From Ophioderma brevispina (lineage: Eukaryota > Echinodermata > Ophiuroidea > Amphilepidida > Ophiodermatidae): DNA of 64,000 nt. Position 1 is the first letter of the stretch. Each line of letters begins with the position of its first letter. Positions 45,491 to 58,144 of the stretch are shown in pieces. The notes under the pieces were generated by a model. The model saw only the letters and a program-made list of their open reading frames with translations, was not told the origin of the DNA and did no database searches. The position numbers were made by a program, and so were the translations under genes. The stretch lies in assembly GCA_023653785.1 (NCBI GenBank), contig JAMKCH010022421.1:1-64000 (forward strand). The letters are read 5' to 3'.

Positions 45491-47980
45491 GCTAAAACGT
45501 GCTGTTATTGCTTTAATAATGTACGGCTGGATGTATAGATGATGTGATATTTAAGTTTGTGCCGCCCCTGTTGGTGTAAGAGAGAAAGTCTGAAAAATCC
45601 CCTATACTTTGAAATTGCGTTGGGAAATCTCGGGTTTTTTTAATTAAATAATACCAACATTCCTATTAAGCATGCTTGCTATGCCCCCATATTTTGACCG
45701 ATTTAGATAGGAAAGGTTCTGCAATTTATGACAAGGGGCCCATTTCACAAGACATACGATCGATTGTAAGTTTGATGCCATAATAATAATAGTATGTTGT
45801 AACGGTACCATATTATTTTTACATGTGTCATTTATATTTTAGTATTTCTATATCTGTCTTTTACGTTACCTTTTTCATTTTGGTGTACATGACAATACTT
45901 TGTATAACGTTTTATATACTAGTATGATACTAAACTAGGTGTGAACCTTAATACCCGGTTACTGGTATTATAGCCATATTGTGATTGATCATTTATTGAA
46001 TGTATACAGTATAGGTTGTATCGTTTCTGAAGTAATAAAAGAAATAAGAAAATCAAGTTGTCTTTATGCCCATTTATGGTATGATAATGGTCAAATAGTA
46101 TTGTAAATATATGCACATTCAACAACATGAAAACCATAAGGTTGTTTAATGGGCCAATAAAATGGCTCAACCTCAAATTTAAAACTTTACATTGTATTAC
46201 CAATACGGTTTGAGCAAAAAAATACACTCAAAATCTAACTGAAGCACATTTAATAAAAACATTCTCTCCCGCTCATCTGATGAAAAGAATAATAATTATT
46301 AAGGGTATTTATGCACGTTTTACTCAAAGCAGCCATTTCTGCAGCAGCCACGGAATGCTAATGCCTGAATCTAAACATCTGTGTAAGTAATGGAAAGACT
46401 ACCAAAGAGCCATTCAAAGGAGGTTCAAACGCGGGATTTTCAAACACGGATTGGAATGAAATGCATTAAATCAATTATCAATATGTTTTTTATGCAGGAT
46501 TGGTAGCCTATTTGGTACCAGTGAATTACAACCTTAGGAGACAGACATAAGTAATTATGACACCTTATTACTTAAAATAAGAGCGAACCTTTTTGTTTGA
46601 AATCTTCATGCAGACACTTAGTCCATCAGAGGCTCAAGGCCTTCAATCTTCTTTAAGTTCCTTTTTTCGGAGCAGCCTGAAAACAGCTTTGTCAAGAAGT
46701 TCAAGACGACAAAAAATTCCGCAGACTTACAATAATCAAAGTGTCACCACAAAAGTCCGTCTGTCGCAAATGTCCACTTTTAAGACCACAAACAGGAACC
46801 CTTCCTCTGGTATCTACGATAACAATTGAACCTAGTATACTGCACTGATCTAACATCCCTAGAGATCCAAATTGACCACTGCAAGCAACCTATAAACTTG
46901 CAATATCTCCTTATTTATAATATTTCACAAATATTTTTCGCAATACCTAAAATAGGCATGATGACATTGATTGGAACTAGCTATAATATGCAATCTTTGT
47001 TTTTGAACATAGCTGGAAAATGTCCAATCTATTTATAGCAGCTTGTCTCCAAAACTTGTAAACAACACCTTGGATCATCTCAATATATAAAGATTCTCCG
47101 CTAGGAATCCTGTCTCAAAAGTTAGAGAAATAAAATAATATTTTAGTCACAAAAATGAGGTACTATACAATGGGATGATAAGAGACTATATGATACGGTT
47201 TGGCTAACCTTTAATGAAACCACTGAATAGTACGAAATCATCTCAATTGGTGATTAACCAATCATATATCGGAATGTTATGTATATTACTGAACTGACTA
47301 TATAATATACATTATCACTGCGCTGCACCCAATTCAAACATCGTTATTTTTTTTTTCAATATTTTCCAGCAAGAAGTTATGGTTCGTCGTGGGCTGTAGA
47401 ACATCCATCTGACAGAAAAAAATAACATCAACAGCAATATGTAGAAGTCTTAAGAACTGAGAAGTGTAGGCTATGAAATCCAAACTAGTTAGGCATACTG
47501 AAAGAAACAGCTGAAATCACGATTTTGAATTTATTCACAAAAAGAAACCTCACACATGTTACTGAACTGTAACAACTGTTGTATGGAATTTCTAAAGCTT
47601 TACTCTTCTAATATAAAAGTAAGTTGACAATACCTCTATAATATCAAATCCAAATTAATGTGAGGGAGTTTATCTGCACATACTTCGAAGTATTGTATAG
47701 TATCAAAGTATTTCAAGGAAAGGAACCCAGTACTCGTTGGCTCCGCTGGAATTTGGACAAAGATAAAACAGCCCGTCCCGTAGTCAAGACGATAAGCCAT
47801 CTATTCCACGTAAAGACAAATAGATTTCTCAATTATACCACTATACGCGAAGTTGGCTTCCTTAAGAATAAGGTTAAAACCAATGATCCCAGGTTTGTCG
47901 TTATCCAGGGAATTAAGGGAGAAAATTTAACCCATTTGAAATAAAGAGAGAATGCATCATCTCCAACGTCCGTCAACATA
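45491..47980. other. 2.5-kb stretch without recognised genes
   Basis: Open frames at 45919-46227 (minus), 46593-46829 and 47660-47944 (plus) have ordinary composition but no motif I recognise and no convincing splice context. They are not called. Confidence 0.4.
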
Positions 47981-48129
47981 ATAGGGAGGTTGTGAAGAAC
48001 CATAAACGTCTAACGCGAACGCCTATTCTTACGTCTGTCTATTCAAAATCACTTTCCAGTGACAAGTTTGCCAATAGACAGGCGTGCGAATAGGCGTGAG
48101 CATTAGATGTTCTTCGTAACCTCCCCACT
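47981..48129. mobile_element. small palindromic MITE, ~150 bp
   Basis: The left half 'agggaggttgtgaagaacca', 'gcgaacgcctattc' and 'cgtctgtctatt' pairs with the reverse complement of the right half 'gggaggttacgaagaacatc', 'ctcacgcctattcg' and 'cgcctgtctatt'. It directly abuts the 48139-48938 element. Confidence 0.75.
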
Positions 48130-48138
48130 AGCTCCATT

Positions 48139-48938
48139 TCATCGCCCGCACCCCATAATGTCGTATTTCAGAATTATGAAGTTTTGGTGAAAATTGGTAT
48201 AATTACTTTGTTCATTGTGTTCTACAAATCAACAGTTTCAAAATGTTAAGTCGTTTAATGAGTTGATAACTGTGGACGTTGGTCTTTTTTTTTCAAAATT
48301 AACATATCGGTGTTCACACACTGTTACACACGTTTTACCGGTCCTAAAATAAACGATTTTATACAGCTATCTATTCCGTCGTATTTCTGTCGTTCCTAAC
48401 AGTTTTTCACATAGTGATCTATTTTACATGCATTAAAAATAACGATGTAATTAGCGTTATATTTTGCAAGATGCATTCTTTTCGTTTTCAATACAGACCA
48501 ATAGCTTAATTACGATGATGTACGTGCAGTTTTATATTTCAGTGTAATTTAAATACACTAATAACGGTCAAAAGTATTTTTGTGAATAATTTTGACGTAT
48601 CAGGACATAGAAAGACTTTCAGTAAGGGTGATGGTCTAAGGGTTGCTCTGCAACATTTTAAGCACGTTTCGCATGGTTTGCATATCTATTGGCTTCTAAG
48701 AAACTGACAGATCATGTGAGAAAGAAAAACAAACATGCTGATGGTGTTACATTTAAATTTGCCCACAAATACTTTTCAACAGAGTATTAAACTTCATGTT
48801 TTCTTCAAAATAAAAAATTCAAACTATTTCTTTTATGTTTACTTTCACGGTAGAGCCATGAAATGTCCTTACAATGCCCAATCGCGATTTTCTCAGAAAA
48901 CACGTTTCGTAATACGACTGTATGTGATGTGAGCGACG
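48139..48938 (-). mobile_element. diverged relative of the 17949-18659 transposon
   Basis: The right side (48876-48938) reads 'caatcgcgattttctcagaa', then 'aacacgtttcgtaatacgac' and 'tgtatgtgatgtgagcgacg'. This matches the reverse complement of the first 60 bases or so of the 17949 element (caatcgcaaatttctcgg, gtttcgtcagataagac, agtatgtgatgtgggcgacg). The left side at 48139 ('tcatcgcccgcaccccataa', then 'tgtcgtattt') is a weaker match to the same end sequence. The interior tandem repeats are absent. The right-hand match is good and the left limit is less sure. Confidence 0.55.
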
Positions 48939-50084
48939 CTGTCTTGATATTAGCAAACCCAGAAATTAAGGTTTCATTTTTTTCAATTCTTCACCCAAAA
49001 TATCTTGATTTACAAACCTTACATAGCATGTTACAAATATTTTCTGATCAACACCTTCAGAACTCAGCACAGCGGGTAAGGACAAGAAGAAAAATAAGGC
49101 AAACACCTGTCTAATTGGAAGCTGTTTGTCAAATCCACCACGACCTAAGTGAATCCCTCGTTCAGACATGTAAAGTTGAAGCACCGGTTGCAGAGGAGTC
49201 ATCAGATACAGCCACATTCTGCATTCTATTTGAACCGTATTTGAAATTGAGTTATAATACTTCGGGTCTTCAAGTCTTCAATTTTCTTGATAATCATTCA
49301 GGAGGTTGCCATGGTTACCATATTTATCTTCTAAATCTCCATAATTCCTTTGCATGATTCCCACTTGAAGTGCTATAACTGTATTATATCCCATATTACA
49401 TCCCATATTATATCATATGTATCACTTTCATATCGAAAATTATATCCAATTCAAATCAGTGCAACAAACTTCTCGTTAAAATATTTTAAAGGCACTTCTT
49501 TTGTGTAATTTTACATCTTTCTGTATTGCTTGACAAAATATGTCCACAAGCCTTATACTGAAATTTCAAGTGAATGTATTATCGCGTGTACTTTGTAAAA
49601 TTATGGAGCGGAAACTTGTAAATCGTAACTAAACTAAGTTTCGTGAACCATTTGATAGATTTGTCCATCTCTCCGCCACTTCATCTCATCAAAGTTGATT
49701 TTTTTCTTAAATCAAATCGAAAGCTCTTTTCTCTCAAAACCCATGTAAGATTTTAGGCCTGGGAAATGATATGAAAATTTGGTCGACCAAACCATAACAA
49801 AACATTGTGTTCGATGGGCAAAAAATTGTGAAATTTATCATTTACTATAGGAGCAAACACACTAAATTCATGTTTTATATTGAAATGAAGCAAATCAAAA
49901 TCGCCTTTTGTTTTCACTTGGAATTTCCGTAGCCAAATACAAGGTACGGAAACTATGGGGCTTATCTTTATTATGTCACTACATATGGCACAATGTATGG
50001 ATGCCACAAACGGGGTAGAATTCAACGCCGCTTTAGACAACATTCTAAAACATACAGCAAGTAAACTTGCGTCATCCCCCTGTC
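48939..50084. other. non-coding stretch, nothing recognised
   Basis: Overlapping small frames at 48863-49357 give no recognised domain. Confidence 0.4.
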
Positions 50085-50345
50085 AAGATGGCAATCTGAA
50101 ACATGACCTCAGATGACCTTTGACCTTGGTCCATGACCTTTCACATCATCCACACATGAAGGAACCCCTATTGCACCTTAACCCCAAGTCTGGTTTAAAT
50201 CGGACTTAAACTTTTCGAAGGAGATGCGAAAAACGAAAAACTAACCAAAACCTAACCAAACTGGAACACACACACACACACACACACATACATACACATA
50301 CATACAGACATTCGCACCCTCGCAATATCCCCCTCTGCTTTTCAA
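50085..50345 (+). repeat. interspersed repeat with CA microsatellite and 'ccagggggataa' end
   Basis: In order it contains 'tgacctcagatgacctttga', 'ccttggtccatgac', 'ggtttaaatcggacttaaac', a CA/CATA microsatellite (about 50266-50310) with 'catacagacattcgc', 'atatccccctctgctttt' and 'aagccagggggata'. This order is that of a repeat I associate with marine invertebrate genomes, though I cannot name the family from sequence alone. Confidence 0.6.
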
Positions 50346-52536
50346 GCCAGGGGGATAAAAATGAGTTGTATATCATATTGTTCCGCATGATCGCTAGTTT
50401 TCGGAAACATGTCATTTCACCTGAGATGGCGGTATATTCATCTCAGATTTCACTCAGTTTGCCGTGGTAACTGAGAAAGGCCCGTGGTAAGCTAAACAGG
50501 GGAACAAACAGAACTACGTAACGAAAACGCGCATTCGCACCATACTTGGGTGGAAGATATATAGGAAAAATACGCACAAAATCATGAAGCCGGGATTTTA
50601 ATACGATGGCCACGGTAACCGTGAATCTACCAATCACATAATTTTGAATCATAATAAAAATTTGGAAAATCGTAGATCTATTTGTATTTATTATCTGTAC
50701 CAATTTACATGTCCATACCACGTTTTGTTTTCTAGTGACGTTCCCGATTTGCAAGTGTACGTATTTGATCACTCTTTAAGTGCACTCCCGTTGGTGCATA
50801 AGGGGTCCAAGTGGACCTCCCTATAACCACTTTGCCGTTTATTTTTTAACAACACTCTGGTCTTTGATATGGTACATCAACACAACCACATAACAGGAAA
50901 AATGAAAACCGGTTGTACCGATTGAAAATGGCGGTCCAAAAAACCTTTTTATGACGCGTACCAAATTCTCCCGCCGAAAAAAGAAAAACCACTTTCCCAA
51001 AGGACTCTTCCCATTAAATTTGGCTTATTAAGGAGAAAAACAATACATTTCCATTGCTGAAATAACAAATTTAAATAAAGTAAAATTGTAAAATAATACA
51101 CTAACAGAATAAAGCGCACACATAACCATGAATAGCGCCCTATTAGAGTTATTTAATAATAGCAACTTACCCAAATGAATCAAATAGATTACAATACGGA
51201 CTGCAAACCAATTTGGGTGCTTTTATGTGGGTTGGTCATGGGCATTACCATGACCAATTTACGACCTCGTCCGTTATTCACATATATTTTAAAATAGCCC
51301 TTGCATTGGAGTTGGTTCTTCTGCTCCAACTCCACTGCAAGGAGTAATATGATAACATATAAAAGAAATCAATATTTTCCTCAAGATTAGGCGACGTCTG
51401 AATTTGGGATTTCTTGGCTGGCACCGCCTAGTTTCCTCCTGTATATTTTCAGACATACTGCCCTCTGTTGAGCGAAATTCATGATATAATCAAATAATTT
51501 TGGATACAATAATGTAACCGGCGCGGAAATACTATGGACACAAGTTTACGAAGTCGATAACTGATAGACCAGTTAACATCTACGTCACTTCTTTTGTTGC
51601 CTGCGAATCCATTCCTGCGAATCGTTATGGCCCATAGTATTAAAACTCTAACAGATACAATTTCCCAGTGTGTAACACTGAGTCAGGCCGACCTATTTCA
51701 AGATACCAGGCCCTAACATGTTTACAAACATTGCTGTTAACTGGTCTATTGCGTATGTTGTGAAACTCGTACGTGTCCCTGCTGTTTTACCGTCACCTCG
51801 TACCTCATCACGGTCCCGTATCTACTACATGGCACCCGTATCTTCCCTCTTGCCGACCGTACATCCCTCTGTACAACGTAGTCTGCTCATTTCTATTCGG
51901 CTTAATAGGTTATACACCACTTTACACGGTATTCTATCGCGTTATTCCTTGAAAAAAGGCAACTTTAGATGTTTCTTCCCCATTTAAAATTTTCAGAGGA
52001 AATAAAAAGAAAATCAACCTGAAGTACAAGCTAATAAATTCACCAAATGAACAAATGAACAGTATACTTACCTTTTTATTTTTCAGCTACGAAGCAATCT
52101 ACAATCTTATTATTCATTTTATCAGGACAAAACTATGTTTATTATTTATTTATAATAACAATAATAATAAAAATCATTTGAGTTACTAATGTAATACAAA
52201 ACAACTAAACAGAGTAACTCAGGATAGAAAAATGGGCTACTCAGCCCAAACACAACGATTAGTGCATTTTTCTCCATGGAACAACATATAAACATAAATT
52301 ATAGAGTAGGCATAAAACAGAAGTGAAAAGACAGCCTACGCTGGAATCGACTCGCGAGGAAATACTGTTTACAAAGAAATTTGAAAATGAGAAGAGAGCT
52401 GGCTTGCCGAGTGTGAAACATAATGTTTTCCCAAAGTTTAGCTCCTGTGAAACTGTTCATGTCTACTAGTGCAACAGGCATTATGTAGCCCAAACAGCTA
52501 CACCTACATAGTACTACAGTAAATGAGAGTATTTGA
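50346..52536. other. 2.2-kb stretch without recognised genes
   Basis: Frames at 50443-50772 (minus) and 51718-51987 (plus) have no motif. An imperfect AT/AAT-rich tract lies near 52135-52170. Confidence 0.4.
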
Positions 52537-53040
52537 GGGCACATGTGGTTCAGTGGATAAAGCGCCCGACTCGCACGCCAAAGGTTGTGAGTTCGAGCCC
52601 CACTGTGGCCAATGTGTTTCGCCCTTGAGTAAGGCGCTTTACCTCAATTACTCCTCCTACCCAGGTGTATAAATGGGTACCGGTGTAAAGAAACCGAGTG
52701 TCCCCCATGAGAGAGTGTCCTAGCTACCATAGCAACATGTACGGAATAAACCGTGACATTGTAGACGAGGCCATTTGGGTACAGTACTGAAACAAATGAT
52801 GCATACAGCACTCAATGGAGAACACAATAGACAGATGCGTGGTAGGACACTCAGTCACACGGACACTGTTGTATATGACACCGGCATAATTCAATGCCGG
52901 GAAGGTAACAGACTCGCTGTAGAGGAGGTGTAGTGAGCCCCCTACAGCAACATTATATGGTGGAGTCTGGCCCAATCGCTTCGAAAGAGAAATGGGCACT
53001 CCGTTCCTGTGTATACAGGTCCGTCCCCTTTACCCTTTAC
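52537..53040 (+). mobile_element. tRNA-derived SINE (type 2), fullest copy
   Basis: The tRNA-like head has an A-box region 'tgtggttcagtggataaagc' and a B-box 'gagttcgagcccc' (about 52590-52602). It is followed by 'cccttgagtaaggcgcttta', a long body with 'gggtaccggtgtaaagaaac', 'aatgccgggaaggtaa' and 'gagtctggcccaatcg', and the end 'aatgggcactccg'. The fragments at 6787-6915 and 7741-7905 correspond to its two halves. The 3' limit is approximate. Confidence 0.75.
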
Positions 53041-53144
53041 CTTTATGTTACAATAAATGAGAAGGAGAGGACAAAAGCTTTATACACATTCAGAAGAACG
53101 GAAAACCCACAAGATGAGAAATATTTTTGCACGAGAAATCTAAA

Positions 53145-54115
53145 TGAGAAAAAATGAAAGATTGGAAGAAAACAAGAGTACCAAGCAATTTGAAATCATC
53201 AACTGATTGCAAAAATAATCAGACTTGCTGCAAGTTTTGGATCTAGAGAAGTGCATAACATCACACTTTGATGCATTAAGAGGAAGCTTGTTTCTGACTG
53301 ACCAAGTGTAGAGTTTGACAAGATCAATTTGCAAATCAACCACATCAAGGTCTCACCAATGCGTAGCCATCAGCAAACTGGAAAAGAGAAGAAGCCACAT
53401 TAAAAGTAATATCACTGACAAAAATAGGGAAAAGGATAGGTTCAAGAACTAAACCTTGAGGAACACCAGAAGTGACAGATGCCCACTCAAAAATTAACCT
53501 CTGAAAATAACCCTCTGGTTCATGTCCATAAGAAAATTCTAAATCCAAGATAGAAGAGTACCCCTAATACCATGATCATGAAATTTATGAATCAGAAGAG
53601 TATGATCAACCTTATCAATGGCAGAGCTGAAATCAGGAAAAACAGACTTTGCAAAATCATGCTCTTTAACATAATCAATAATACGAGTAGCCACCGAAGT
53701 TAAAGACAATGGCCGATAGATTGAAGTAGCACCTTATAGACAGGAACAACATTTGCTAACTTCCAAGATTTTTCCAAGAATTTTACACGTAGAAATAGAT
53801 GTATGAACACCTTGCATAAAACGGGTGCCAGTTGTGCACTACATGATTTTATGGGAAAAGGAAGAATTTCATATGGACCAGGAGATTCATTAGAATTTAA
53901 GCCAGTGAGCCTAGAACAGAAAGAACTCCATCAACAGTAATAGGAGAGAGAGATCAAGAGGGCTACCATGAGAAGGAATAGAATTAGGAAGGAAGCAATA
54001 TCAATAGGTTCATTCACATTATTAAAAGTATCAGCAATATACTTGTTTTCAGTAATTATCTCCTTACCATCCACCTGGAAAGACATCTGTGGAGAATCTT
54101 TATGAGCCGCCTTTA
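53145..54115 (-). pseudogene. non-LTR retrotransposon reverse transcriptase, frameshifted
   Basis: Reading the minus strand from about 54113 downward across several frames gives the blocks of a Jockey/CR1-type reverse transcriptase in order. They are a linker with DGKEIITENKYIADTFN, NESPGPYEILP (about 53895), LEKSWKLANVVPVYK (about 53760), YRPLSLTSV, DFSSAIDKVDHTLL (about 53610), VTSGVPQGLVLEPILF (about 53465), FADGYAL (about 53365) and NKLPLNASKCDVMHFSR (about 53280). The catalytic FADD box reads FADG, so the second Asp is lost, and at least two frameshifts are present. It ends near 53145 without a recognisable 3' UTR, about 100 bases from a SINE. Confidence 0.85.
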
Positions 54116-55390
54116 TCTAGGCCCAAAACTTCTAGATTAGCAGCCGTTCTCATGAAAACTATAGAGGGCGTCCTTCATTCCTTATCCGGCTATGTCCTTT
54201 TGCTCGCAAATGATAGTCTATGACATTGGAAGAATAGAGGTATGTTTTACACATTACATAACATACACCAAAACAGATAGGGACATAACAGGCTAAAGAC
54301 ATCCAAGTAATTTGTAGGCTAATTTTTTAAGTTTCCCGTAACTTTATTCAGCAAATTTGTCTATTACATGAATATCACAAACTCGTACTCGTTGATATTC
54401 AAACCACAAAGGTCACGGACCAGTCAAACAGGACGCATGCCAAGGGAACTGCCGTGTGTTTTCTTGTGCTAAACGCCATTTCCGTCGTCTGCTGAATTAA
54501 TGTCGCCGGAGTCATTTTATTATAAAATCGTTCTGTTTACCCATAAGGGCGTTGATTTGGGCTTAATAATTTACAACCATGCAGAATTATAAATTTTGAA
54601 AAATCTAGAGGGCGCACTATTTTTCAAATGTACCCACCAGTGTCTCTTTAAAACCACCGCGATGTATTCCAGAATTAGACCAAGCACATTTCCATACTAT
54701 GACGTCAATCCACTGCATATGCAAATTATGATATCGCGCCATAAATATTCAAATAATACAGTGCACCGTGCACCACCATGGCGGCCTCTCTATTGCGATT
54801 TACGCAGTGTTTACAATACAAAAACAGCATGCATTTGATTATGCAGGGGAACAATCTCAAAGAAAGAATTCATTTTCATATATGTTTACCCTCATAACTA
54901 GGCAATATTTTAACGCAGCAGTGCCGCTTCTATCTCAAAATTACCGCTAGTATCTCTAGATCAGCATAAACTACTCAATTATGAAACATCATCAATAACA
55001 AAAGTGAATTTTAGTGAGATTTCCTGAGAAGGCCTAATGACAATTTTGATCACCTATACAAATACTCAGCGGAAAAACAACAACTTGTACATGTCATCGT
55101 ACACACCTAAAATGTCCCAGAAAATCACAGATATGAAGTTACGCAATGGCCTAACATGTTTACAAATAACACTTACCCAACGTTCTTCGAGGCACAGGTA
55201 ACCCAAAATACTTCAAAATCATGCAAAATTGGCCCAAATCTCAGTTGTTACTTGGCAGTTAGTAAACTTCACGTTAGCGAACTTCCCGCTATCCACACTC
55301 GCCTCCCTCTCAACTGCGCATGCTCATAGTACACAAAGCCAAATATTAAGGGTACGCTATATGTTTTAACTCCAATCATAAAATATTACT
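54116..55390. other. non-coding stretch, nothing recognised
   Basis: Small overlapping frames at 54596-54950 have no motif. Confidence 0.4.
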
Positions 55391-55942
55391 TAAAGGGATT
55401 AGCAGCGATTTGCTAATCCGAAACATCGAAAAAATCACAAAATTCATATTTTGTTTATTTTTGTTACTTGCATGGATATGCGAACATAACCTGCAAGTGG
55501 TTGGCTTGAAATCTGTGTATTAAAGGCAAGGCAGTACTTTTTATCTGATTCTGTAATTTCTATACTACGTGCGTATCAAAATTCCGACATGAGCTCAAAA
55601 AAGCCTTTCCCGGTGAATATCACAAATTTCCTGTGTGATATTGTGCACCATGATCAATACAGTTTGACCTCAAACACAAACATTATTGACCTTTGTTTAT
55701 TCTGTACTGTTGTAAACCACAATCAGCTGTTTAGTGCAGATTTGAGATGCCGTCGCTGTATGTCTATTTGCGGGAGACTGTATAACAAATTTCCTCAAAT
55801 ACTTCATTTTTTTCACTATTTGGTGTTTTTCTACATTAAAGCAGTTATATCGAATTGTACACACTTATCCCTGATTTATAAGTTAAAAACATGCATTTCC
55901 ACATTTTTTCCATTCTCTTGCATTATCGCTGCTAATGCCTTT
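55391..55942 (+). mobile_element. MITE, 552 bp, GGGATTAGCAGCGAT family
   Basis: The left end 'taaagggattagcagcgatt' and right end, reverse complemented 'taaaggcattagcagcgata', are inverted repeats of about 19 bases with one mismatch. The copy at 20167-20665 is the same element in opposite orientation. The 123-codon frame at 55589-55960 is not preserved in that copy and is not called. Confidence 0.8.
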
Positions 55943-56999
55943 AATACAATACAATTTTAAAACTAAGGTGGATGCGATATTCTGCACGCTTCCATTTCCG
56001 TCACAATATCATTACTTTTTTGCTGATTATCGTATTCTGACATGCCCATCGAGCCTACCATTTGCCTTTCTGGCTCTGAATTAGAAGTTGGCTTGCTGCT
56101 CATCATATGCAGATACACACGGTGTTTCTTGAATGGTCCTGTGGTGGTGCTTTTAAGCTGCTATGCATACTTCTGAACATATTTGTATAAATAGCACAAA
56201 AGTCCAAGCCCAAGCTGCAGACCATGTTACCTTGTTATATTATTAATATTCGATATCAAAAAGTAGTAGTATTTGGTAACCCAATTCACAATTTTTGTAC
56301 CAAAGAAACTTTTTTCAGCTTAATCCTTTCAGATGAGGATATATTTGATTGAAAGCTTTACATCAGCGCAAAAATCAGTACTTTCGATTTTTTTAGGGAC
56401 ACCTGATAGGTGAAATCTCTCGTTGCACCTTTAAACATTTCAAACCATTTAAACATGAACATGAGAGTAAAACTTTAGTGATATAAAAACTACATATATT
56501 CTTTAAATAGTTCGGTAAGAATTTATTATCAGTTGCCAACATCAATTAATTATGGCAGTATACTTTCCAATAAAAAAAAAGTTTCTTTGTATGACATTTT
56601 GCATCAGGAGTTCCAAGGTTTGGGTATAAGGTTAACATAAGTGTCAGTATAAAGTAAATTATGACTTACTTTAACATTTTCTTAGATATTCTTATATGGA
56701 TTGTAATGTTAAATTCCATATCTACAACATAAGATCAATTTATGTTATAAATTGCACCTTTGTGGAATATAATGACTCATATTTACACATCCGTTTTCTA
56801 AATTAGCTTTATAAACGCTGTTCGTTTTCTCTTGTATTTGATACAAAGATTTCTGATGATACAATTTTTCCTAAATTTGCACTTGAATGGTTAGCGTTTT
56901 TTAACACCTATACTGAGAGAATTGTTCAGAGTTTTGGAGAAAGCTGTGAAAAATAGAAATGAATACTAAATATGTTTGAAACTTGCCTGCTGTCATTAT
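55943..56999. other. non-coding stretch, nothing recognised
   Basis: AT-rich sequence without a domain-bearing frame. Confidence 0.4.
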
Positions 57000-57330
57000 C
57001 GACCACTTGCGAAACTTTAAAATTTGACCCCTGTGCAACAGAAATTGGTCCTTTTTATTGATTTTTTGCTGTTTTTAGCCTACAACTCTGAAACTTTAGG
57101 CTGTAGATAGTACAAACTATATACCTTTTCTGAATCCTTATGGTTAGACAAAAAACGTGGTACACTTTTCAACACGATTGGATGAATTTAAAACTTTGAC
57201 CCCTGTACAATCTTTATGTAGACCCCTCCCACCTCCTTACTAATAGGGTAGTAATCACCAATTAAGAAGTTATTAGTAAACAATTTTCATGTAGCTCTAT
57301 CAAAAAAAAAGCTTGCAGCTTTTTAGACAA
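57000..57330 (+). repeat. fragment of the foldback family seen at 38563-39520 (one arm)
   Basis: In the same order as the right arm of 38563-39520 it carries 'tttgacccctgtgcaa', 'ttttagcctacaactc', 'gtacaaactatatacctttt', 'gaatccttatgg', 'acgattggatgaatttaaaa', 'tttgacccctgtac', 'aagaagttatt' and 'catgtag'. The mirrored arm is absent. Confidence 0.65.
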
Positions 57331-57339
57331 ATGTACCGA

Positions 57340-57432
57340 CGGACCGTTATGTACCGACAAAACATCTCGGTCGCGGGGGCACGTGCCCCCTGCCCCCCCC
57401 CCCCCCCCCCCCCCCTCTGGCTACGCCACTGC
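57340..57432 (+). repeat. repeat end with poly-C run (23 Cs at 57393-57415)
   Basis: The stretch 'ggggcacgtgccccctg', a 23-base C run and 'tctggctacgccactg' form a sequence typical of the ends of interspersed repeats in animal genomes. The C run length may be unreliable. Confidence 0.5.
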
Positions 57433-58144
57433 TTTAGAATCGCGTTTCAGGGGTCCCTATCATGCTGTCTACGTATTTAATCGCTCAAACCTTTTGTACT
57501 CTAGATGTGTTACAAATGTCTGCTAGCTCTCAGGTTTTATCTAGCGCAGACACCAGAGTAGAGTCTTCAATCAATATCAAAAAGCGAATCATGGCGCAAT
57601 ATGCACATTACTTTCTTTACCGGCTTGCTGGAAATTTGTGTCGATTGTTAATGTCCCAAAAAGATTACACTCCTGGCCATTTTTAACATCATTAATTGGC
57701 GGTATTTTATCTACTAATAATTTTGGCATACTTTTGTTGACACAAAGAAATGACCACACCAACACACCATTCAGTACAATTAGCAATCAAGCAATTTATT
57801 TCAATGACAGCAAGTAAAATGTAAAAAGTGACATTCTCAAACTGCCCATTGGCACTGGCAACATAATCAAGTATGAACTCATCCAATATTAGCACTTGGA
57901 AGTTACGCTCAATCAACAAAAATACGTCAAATACAAGTATCCACTAAAAGTTGACTTACAGAGTGTGCTAAAAATTCAGAAATTATCTTTGGAAAGGTAA
58001 AAGGCACTCTGAAGAAAACGAGATGATGTCGTGGGTGGAACAGTTTCTTATCTACATGAAACTTTCCCCAGCTCAATTTGGATGATTTTAAAGGGAATTA
58101 GAGCAAAATTACGAAAGTATGTCAAATTTACGTTGGGCGACTCT
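57433..58144. other. non-coding interval; possible unrecognised coding remnant
   Basis: Minus-strand frames at 57589-57919 and a plus-strand reading around 58037-58095 (EQFLIYMKLSPAQFG, then ILKGIRAKLRKY in another frame) look more protein-like than their surroundings. The second faintly resembles the start of HARBI1-type transposases. I cannot support a call. Confidence 0.25.

Noticed and set aside
55589..55960. 123-codon frame that might encode a small membrane protein
   Set aside because: It lies in a MITE and is not preserved in the second copy at 20167-20665.
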